Shown: positions 13,127 to 15,893 of the stretch, piece by piece
How the letters are laid out: every line of letters starts with the position of its first letter
Position numbering within the stretch: position 1 is the stretch's first letter
Assembly: GCA_964544265.1 (NCBI GenBank)
Contig: CAZJBD010000045.1
Location: 1-15,893, forward strand
DNA from: JALHVH01 sp964544265
GTDB lineage: Bacteria > Acidobacteriota > Aminicenantia > Aminicenantales > Saccharicenantaceae
Reading direction: 5' to 3'
DNA: 15,893 bases
Translations under genes and position numbers: made by a program
The notes under the pieces: generated by a model
What the model saw: only the letters and a program-made list of their open reading frames with translations
What the model was told of the DNA's origin: nothing
Database searches by the model: none

Positions 13127-13862
13127 GGACGGAGAGCTCATCCCGAAGGCCGCGGACATCCTGAGGAAGGCCAAGCGCGTCGCGGCGCTCACGGGAGCCG
13201 GGATCTCAGCCGAATCCGGAGTGCCGACTTTTCGCGGAAAGGAAGGCTTGTGGCGTCAGTTTAGGGCGGAGGACCTGGCCTCCCCAGAGGCCTTCGCCCG
13301 CGATCCGAAACTCGTCTGGGAGTGGTATGACTGGCGACGCGGCCTGATCGCCGGATGCGCCCCCAATCCCGGGCACCGCACGCTGGCCAAATGGGAGAAA
13401 ACGATCCCCGAATTCATCCTCATCACCCAGAATGTGGACGGACTTCACCCCCTGGCCGGCACGACCAACCTCCTCGAGCTCCACGGCAATATCTGGAAAG
13501 TCCGCTGCACCAACGACGGCAAGGTTCGAGATAGCCGCGACGTCCCGCTGCGCGAGATCCCTCCTCAATGCCCCGACTGCGGGGCCCTCCTTCGCCCTCA
13601 CATCGTATGGTTCGGAGAGGCTCTCGATCAGGCGGTCATCGGCCGCGCTATCGGCGCAAGCGCGGCCTGCGAAGTGATGCTTGTCGTCGGAACGTCGGCC
13701 ATCGTCTATCCCGCCGCTTCCCTCCCCCTCTATGCAGCCGAAGCCGGCGCAGCCATTATCGAAATTAATCCCGATCTGACGCCCCTGACGCCCCACGCCG
13801 ATGTGTCGCTTCGCGGACCTGCCGGCGAGATCCTCCCCCTCATTGACCGCGAGCTCTGGTAG
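13125..13862 (+). CDS. cobB: NAD-dependent protein deacylase, class III sirtuin (CobB/SIRT5-like)
   Basis: 245 residues. The enzyme removes acyl groups from lysine using NAD+. Motifs: GAGISAESGVPTFRG (24-38), TQNVDGLH (101-108), LELHGN with catalytic His120, HIVWFGE (159-165), and VGTSAIVYPAA (188-198). Tyr68 and Arg71 (YDWR) match the YxxR pair that in SIRT5 and CobB binds succinyl or similar acidic acyl groups, so desuccinylase activity is likely. The zinc site looks incomplete: RCTND gives Cys128 but Asp131 where a second Cys is often found; Cys149 and Cys152 are normal. ATG 13125 is chosen because GGGAGGT is 5 nt upstream; an upstream TTG (13077) lacks a placed SD. It follows the S41 gene by 66 nt. 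Confidence 0.9.
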   Translation: MDGELIPKAADILRKAKRVAALTGAGISAESGVPTFRGKEGLWRQFRAEDLASPEAFARDPKLVWEWYDWRRGLIAGCAPNPGHRTLAKWEKTIPEFILITQNVDGLHPLAGTTNLLELHGNIWKVRCTNDGKVRDSRDVPLREIPPQCPDCGALLRPHIVWFGEALDQAVIGRAIGASAACEVMLVVGTSAIVYPAASLPLYAAEAGAAIIEINPDLTPLTPHADVSLRGPAGEILPLIDRELW

Positions 13863-13864
13863 GC

Positions 13865-13910
13865 GTCAAACCTACAATCTTAACAACCTTGTTAAGATTG
13901 TAGGTTTGAC
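13865..13910. repeat. perfect 22-bp inverted repeat with 2-nt spacer (REP/MITE-like)
   Basis: Arms 13865-13886 and 13889-13910 are exact reverse complements, separated only by CC. It starts 2 nt after the sirtuin stop codon. The tip is AT-rich (TTAACAACCTTGTTAA) and the outer ends are GTCAAACC and GGTTTGAC. No U-tract follows, so it is more like a REP/MITE palindrome than a plain terminator, although it could stall polymerase between the convergent genes. Confidence 0.75.
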
Positions 13911-14090
13911 CCCGACTTATTACGGAGGGGGTGACCCCCCCGAATAATCCGAGGGGGACCGACGGGACAGATTCTCCGGTAACTGGGCGCTTGAGGACGG
14001 CTTCAGGCCGTTTGAAATTGGAGGTCTATCGTGAATACGGCTTCCATAAAAGCAGGCTGACGGCTGGAAGGATCTAATCGGACGATGGTT
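13911..14090. other. non-coding patch with further hairpins, REP-like remnant
   Basis: No convincing gene was found here. A second hairpin lies at 13917-13947: TTATT and AATAA flank GGGGG-TGA-CCCCC with small mismatches. A shorter one is ACGGC-ttcag-GCCGT, just after 14000. The run of palindromes next to the 22-bp repeat suggests a mobile repeat or a decayed element rather than gene regulation. No transposase frame is visible. Confidence 0.45.
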
Positions 14091-14990
14091 CTATGAGTGT
14101 TTGCTCTTGAAGTTGTAAATCCTCTGGGTCAGGCCGCCGTTGATCTTGATGTTGAAATAAGAAATCAGATTGGTCAGATCCTTTTTATATTTGGTCACGT
14201 AGCGGACGAAATCGGTTTCCTTCTTGAATCTCAGGTGGTTTTCGAACTCAGCGACCTCGTCGTGGAGCTCGATGAGGAAGTGATTGATCGCGCGGTATTG
14301 GGCGTTGATCTCGATGAGGTCTTTGCCGGAGAGCTTTCCGAAATCAAAGAGCGGCGGCAGGGACTGCAGGATGAGCAAGCTCTCCGTGTGGAGCTCGCTG
14401 ACCGATTCCTGGATTTCCTGGAAGAAGGACTTGTAATCCTGCGGGTTTTTCATCCGGACGGGGACCCGCTCAAGGAGTCGATCATACTGTCCTTTGAGAG
14501 AAATGATGTATTCCTTGACCCCCAAGTATTTCCGGTTGAAGTTGAACAGGTCGATGAAATCCCTGCCGATGTAAATCTTATCTTCGTAGTGGCTCAAGAG
14601 CTCCTGGGGAGCATGGGTATAAAATTGAATTTCATATCGCCGCCCCTCGGAATCCCTCTCCCTGAGACGGGCCAGGACCAGGAAGTTGTTCTGTTCGATG
14701 AAGTAGCTGTTTGTGTCGATGAGAACAGAATACATGGAAAGGTTCTGGATGATATACTCCTTGAGGTGGTTGAGGAGCCCTTCCTTCCGGGTGATGAGAT
14801 CGGTGACCACGTCGTTAGGGGTCGGGGTCATGACGGAATAGGATGGGGACAGCAAGTAGAGGACCGGGCCTGTCCCAACCTCCAAGTGCAGGTTCTTGAG
14901 GACGTTCTGATAAAGGTCGTCCAGGAGAATCGGCTTCAAAGAAGGAAGGTCATTGACGTCCAGTTTGAGGAGTTCTTCGATCTCGTTCAT
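14091..14990 (-). CDS. hypothetical cytoplasmic protein, helical C-terminal half
   Basis: 299 residues, not recognised. There is no signal peptide or membrane helix. The N-terminal third is mixed alpha/beta and begins acidic (MNEIEELLKLDVNDLPSL). A possible nucleotide- or sensor-like mixed region is around 85-150 (SVLIDTNSYFIEQNNFLVLARLRERD, then YEIQFYTHAPQEL). From about 155 it is strongly helical and charged, suggesting coiled-coil or bundle structure (SFFQEIQESVSELHTESLLIL; FLIELHDEVAEFENHLRF), ending in a basic tail (RIYNFKSKHS). ATG 14990 has GAGGGA (14996-15001) in place. It lies 54 nt downstream of the lipoate-enzyme gene, so co-transcription is possible. The opposite strand is also open, but that frame has the skewed composition of an antisense shadow. 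Confidence 0.7.
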   Translation of the reverse strand: MNEIEELLKLDVNDLPSLKPILLDDLYQNVLKNLHLEVGTGPVLYLLSPSYSVMTPTPNDVVTDLITRKEGLLNHLKEYIIQNLSMYSVLIDTNSYFIEQNNFLVLARLRERDSEGRRYEIQFYTHAPQELLSHYEDKIYIGRDFIDLFNFNRKYLGVKEYIISLKGQYDRLLERVPVRMKNPQDYKSFFQEIQESVSELHTESLLILQSLPPLFDFGKLSGKDLIEINAQYRAINHFLIELHDEVAEFENHLRFKKETDFVRYVTKYKKDLTNLISYFNIKINGGLTQRIYNFKSKHS

Positions 14991-15044
14991 GGAGTTCCCT
15001 CAATTCCGGCATGATAGTAGCATTCAAAATCCAGAAAAGTCAAC

Positions 15045-15833
15045 CTAGCGCCTGAGGGTCCAGGCGTCATTGCCGTAGCGCTCGGCCTCGATTCCGGAAA
15101 TCTCCTGCCACGCCGAAGCATCAAGGGAGAGGGATTCCAGCTTGATCCCGAAGAATCCTGCAACACCTTGGGAGAGACGCTCCGCCGCCCAGCCAAAGGC
15201 CACCGGCCGGCCGAGGGCCTCGGAAAGGGAGGTCATATTGAGCCCTGCGTCCTCCGCATCGGACTTAGCGACGGCACCGAGAAGCGCCTCCTCCTTTTCA
15301 AGGGGAATGGAGCCGTGCTGAATGAAAGCGGCGCCCGTTCTCTTTTGGGCGCTGCCGATGATCTTCCGTCCGCCTATCTCGACCTCATCCCTAGCCGGAA
15401 AAGCAAAACACGGCATCGTCCCTCGAACGTAGGCCGGCGGGGACGCGGGAGCGAGACGCGCGGAAAGCCCCATAAGCGCGAGCCCCTTGATAAGGGCCAG
15501 AGAAATGAGCTGATAGGAGTCCCGGAGGGTGGACGTAAACGTTTCTTTGTCGGATGACGCAAGGGAATACGTCAACTCCTTGTTGTGGAGGACGACTTTC
15601 CCTCCCGTCATGCGCCGGACGACGTCGATACCGTTTGCGCGGCAAAAGTCGAGGTCCGCTGCCCGGCCGGCATCCTGCCCGTAGCCAAGGGAGACCGTGG
15701 GCCTTGCCCATCGATAGAAGCGGAGATAAGTCCGGCCCTTTTCCCGAGCCCTTATAAATAGATATTCATCAACCGCCATATTCAAGGATCCCCGTAGCGG
15801 GGTCTTATCGGAAATAAATAACCAATTTTTCAT
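15045..15833 (-). CDS. lipoate/octanoate transferase family protein (LipM/LplA type)
   Basis: 262 residues of the BPL/LplA/LipB fold, which attaches lipoyl or octanoyl groups to the lipoyl domains of 2-oxoacid dehydrogenases or GcvH. Motifs: NMAVDEYLF (18-26), RRMTGGKVVLHNKELTYSL (73-91), CFAFPARDEVEIGGRKIIGSAQ (142-163) and IQHGSIPL (171-178). Lys157 is the conserved acyl-site Lys; Cys142 falls where LipM octanoyltransferases have their catalytic Cys, which favours LipM over a true ligase. The start is ATG 15833, needed for the complete N-terminus. It lies only 6 nt after the CCA of the upstream tRNA-Gly and has no SD. Confidence 0.83.
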   Translation of the reverse strand: MKNWLFISDKTPLRGSLNMAVDEYLFIRAREKGRTYLRFYRWARPTVSLGYGQDAGRAADLDFCRANGIDVVRRMTGGKVVLHNKELTYSLASSDKETFTSTLRDSYQLISLALIKGLALMGLSARLAPASPPAYVRGTMPCFAFPARDEVEIGGRKIIGSAQKRTGAAFIQHGSIPLEKEEALLGAVAKSDAEDAGLNMTSLSEALGRPVAFGWAAERLSQGVAGFFGIKLESLSLDASAWQEISGIEAERYGNDAWTLRR

Positions 15834-15839
15834 AAATTA

Positions 15840-15893
15840 TGGAGCGGGCAATGGGACTCGAACCCACAACACCCGGCTTGGGAAGCCGGTACT
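15840..15893 (-). tRNA. tRNA-Gly(CCC), 3' part; 5' end lies outside the window
   Basis: The minus strand reads an anticodon stem CCGGC/GCCGG with loop TTCCCAA, giving anticodon CCC. The variable region follows, then a T-arm with GTTCGAGTCCC, acceptor strand TGCCCGC, discriminator T and an encoded CCA (15842-15840). The 5' portion (acceptor 5' strand and D-arm) is beyond the window edge. The lipoate-enzyme ATG follows after 6 nt. Confidence 0.93.

Noticed and set aside
13863..14090. CRISPR or short tandem-repeat array in the repeat-rich patch
   Set aside because: The structures are palindromes of different sequence, not regularly spaced direct repeats.
14097..15014. 305-residue open frame on the plus strand opposite the hypothetical minus-strand gene
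   Set aside because: Its composition (long runs of V, L, D and E) is typical of an antisense shadow. The minus frame has an ATG, a GAGGGA SD and balanced composition.

Overview
The window reads as a moderately GC-rich Gram-negative bacterial chromosome: heptose activation and heptosyltransferase genes for LPS inner core, lipoprotein and secreted-protein signals, outer-envelope stress genes, and Shine-Dalgarno (SD) plus sigma70-like promoters. The mix (ECF sigma modules, DUF4097/toastrack protein, S41 peptidase with no PDZ domain, sirtuin, split rfaE) reminds me of Acidobacteriota / Aminicenantia-type genomes. That is an impression from gene content, not a tested assignment. The window is bounded by two partial tRNA genes on the minus strand: tRNA-Leu(CAA) at the left edge and tRNA-Gly(CCC) at the right edge.

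Left block (about 100-3840, plus strand): a tightly overlapping LPS-core operon rfaE1-rfaE2-waaC, followed with an 8-nt overlap by a small membrane isoprenylcysteine/phospholipid-type methyltransferase, then trmH, which may have its own leaderless promoter. A GC-rich hairpin at 3835-3867 separates trmH from the convergent minus-strand operon.

Central block (3899-9797): two ECF sigma/anti-sigma modules stand back to back, sharing about 200 bp of divergent promoter DNA. The minus-strand module is sigma - transmembrane anti-sigma candidate - HtrA-like secreted protein. The HtrA-like gene is broken into two reading frames at a GGGG run inside its first PDZ domain, and it has lost the catalytic His and Asp. 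The plus-strand module is sigma - zinc-type anti-sigma - two LiaF/DUF5668-like membrane proteins - one long toastrack protein built of a striking 18-residue repeat with alternating Tyr and His positions. Together these look like a paired envelope-stress regulatory island.

Right block (9798-13862, plus strand): a strong promoter drives a metallo-beta-lactamase-fold protein that appears internally deleted, then a small lipoprotein. Next is a tetR-type regulator with a consensus promoter overlapped by a perfect 7-bp inverted repeat (likely autoregulation), and an S41 peptidase. Last is a class III sirtuin whose SD and start codon lie inside a 12-bp perfect hairpin.

The right edge has a REP/MITE-like patch beginning with a perfect 22-bp inverted repeat directly after the sirtuin stop. 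It is followed by an unrecognised 299-residue protein and a LipM/LplA-family lipoate enzyme, both on the minus strand. The lipoate gene starts only 6 nt after the encoded CCA of tRNA-Gly, so tRNA processing may create its mRNA 5' end. No CRISPR array, rRNA or clear insertion sequence was seen.
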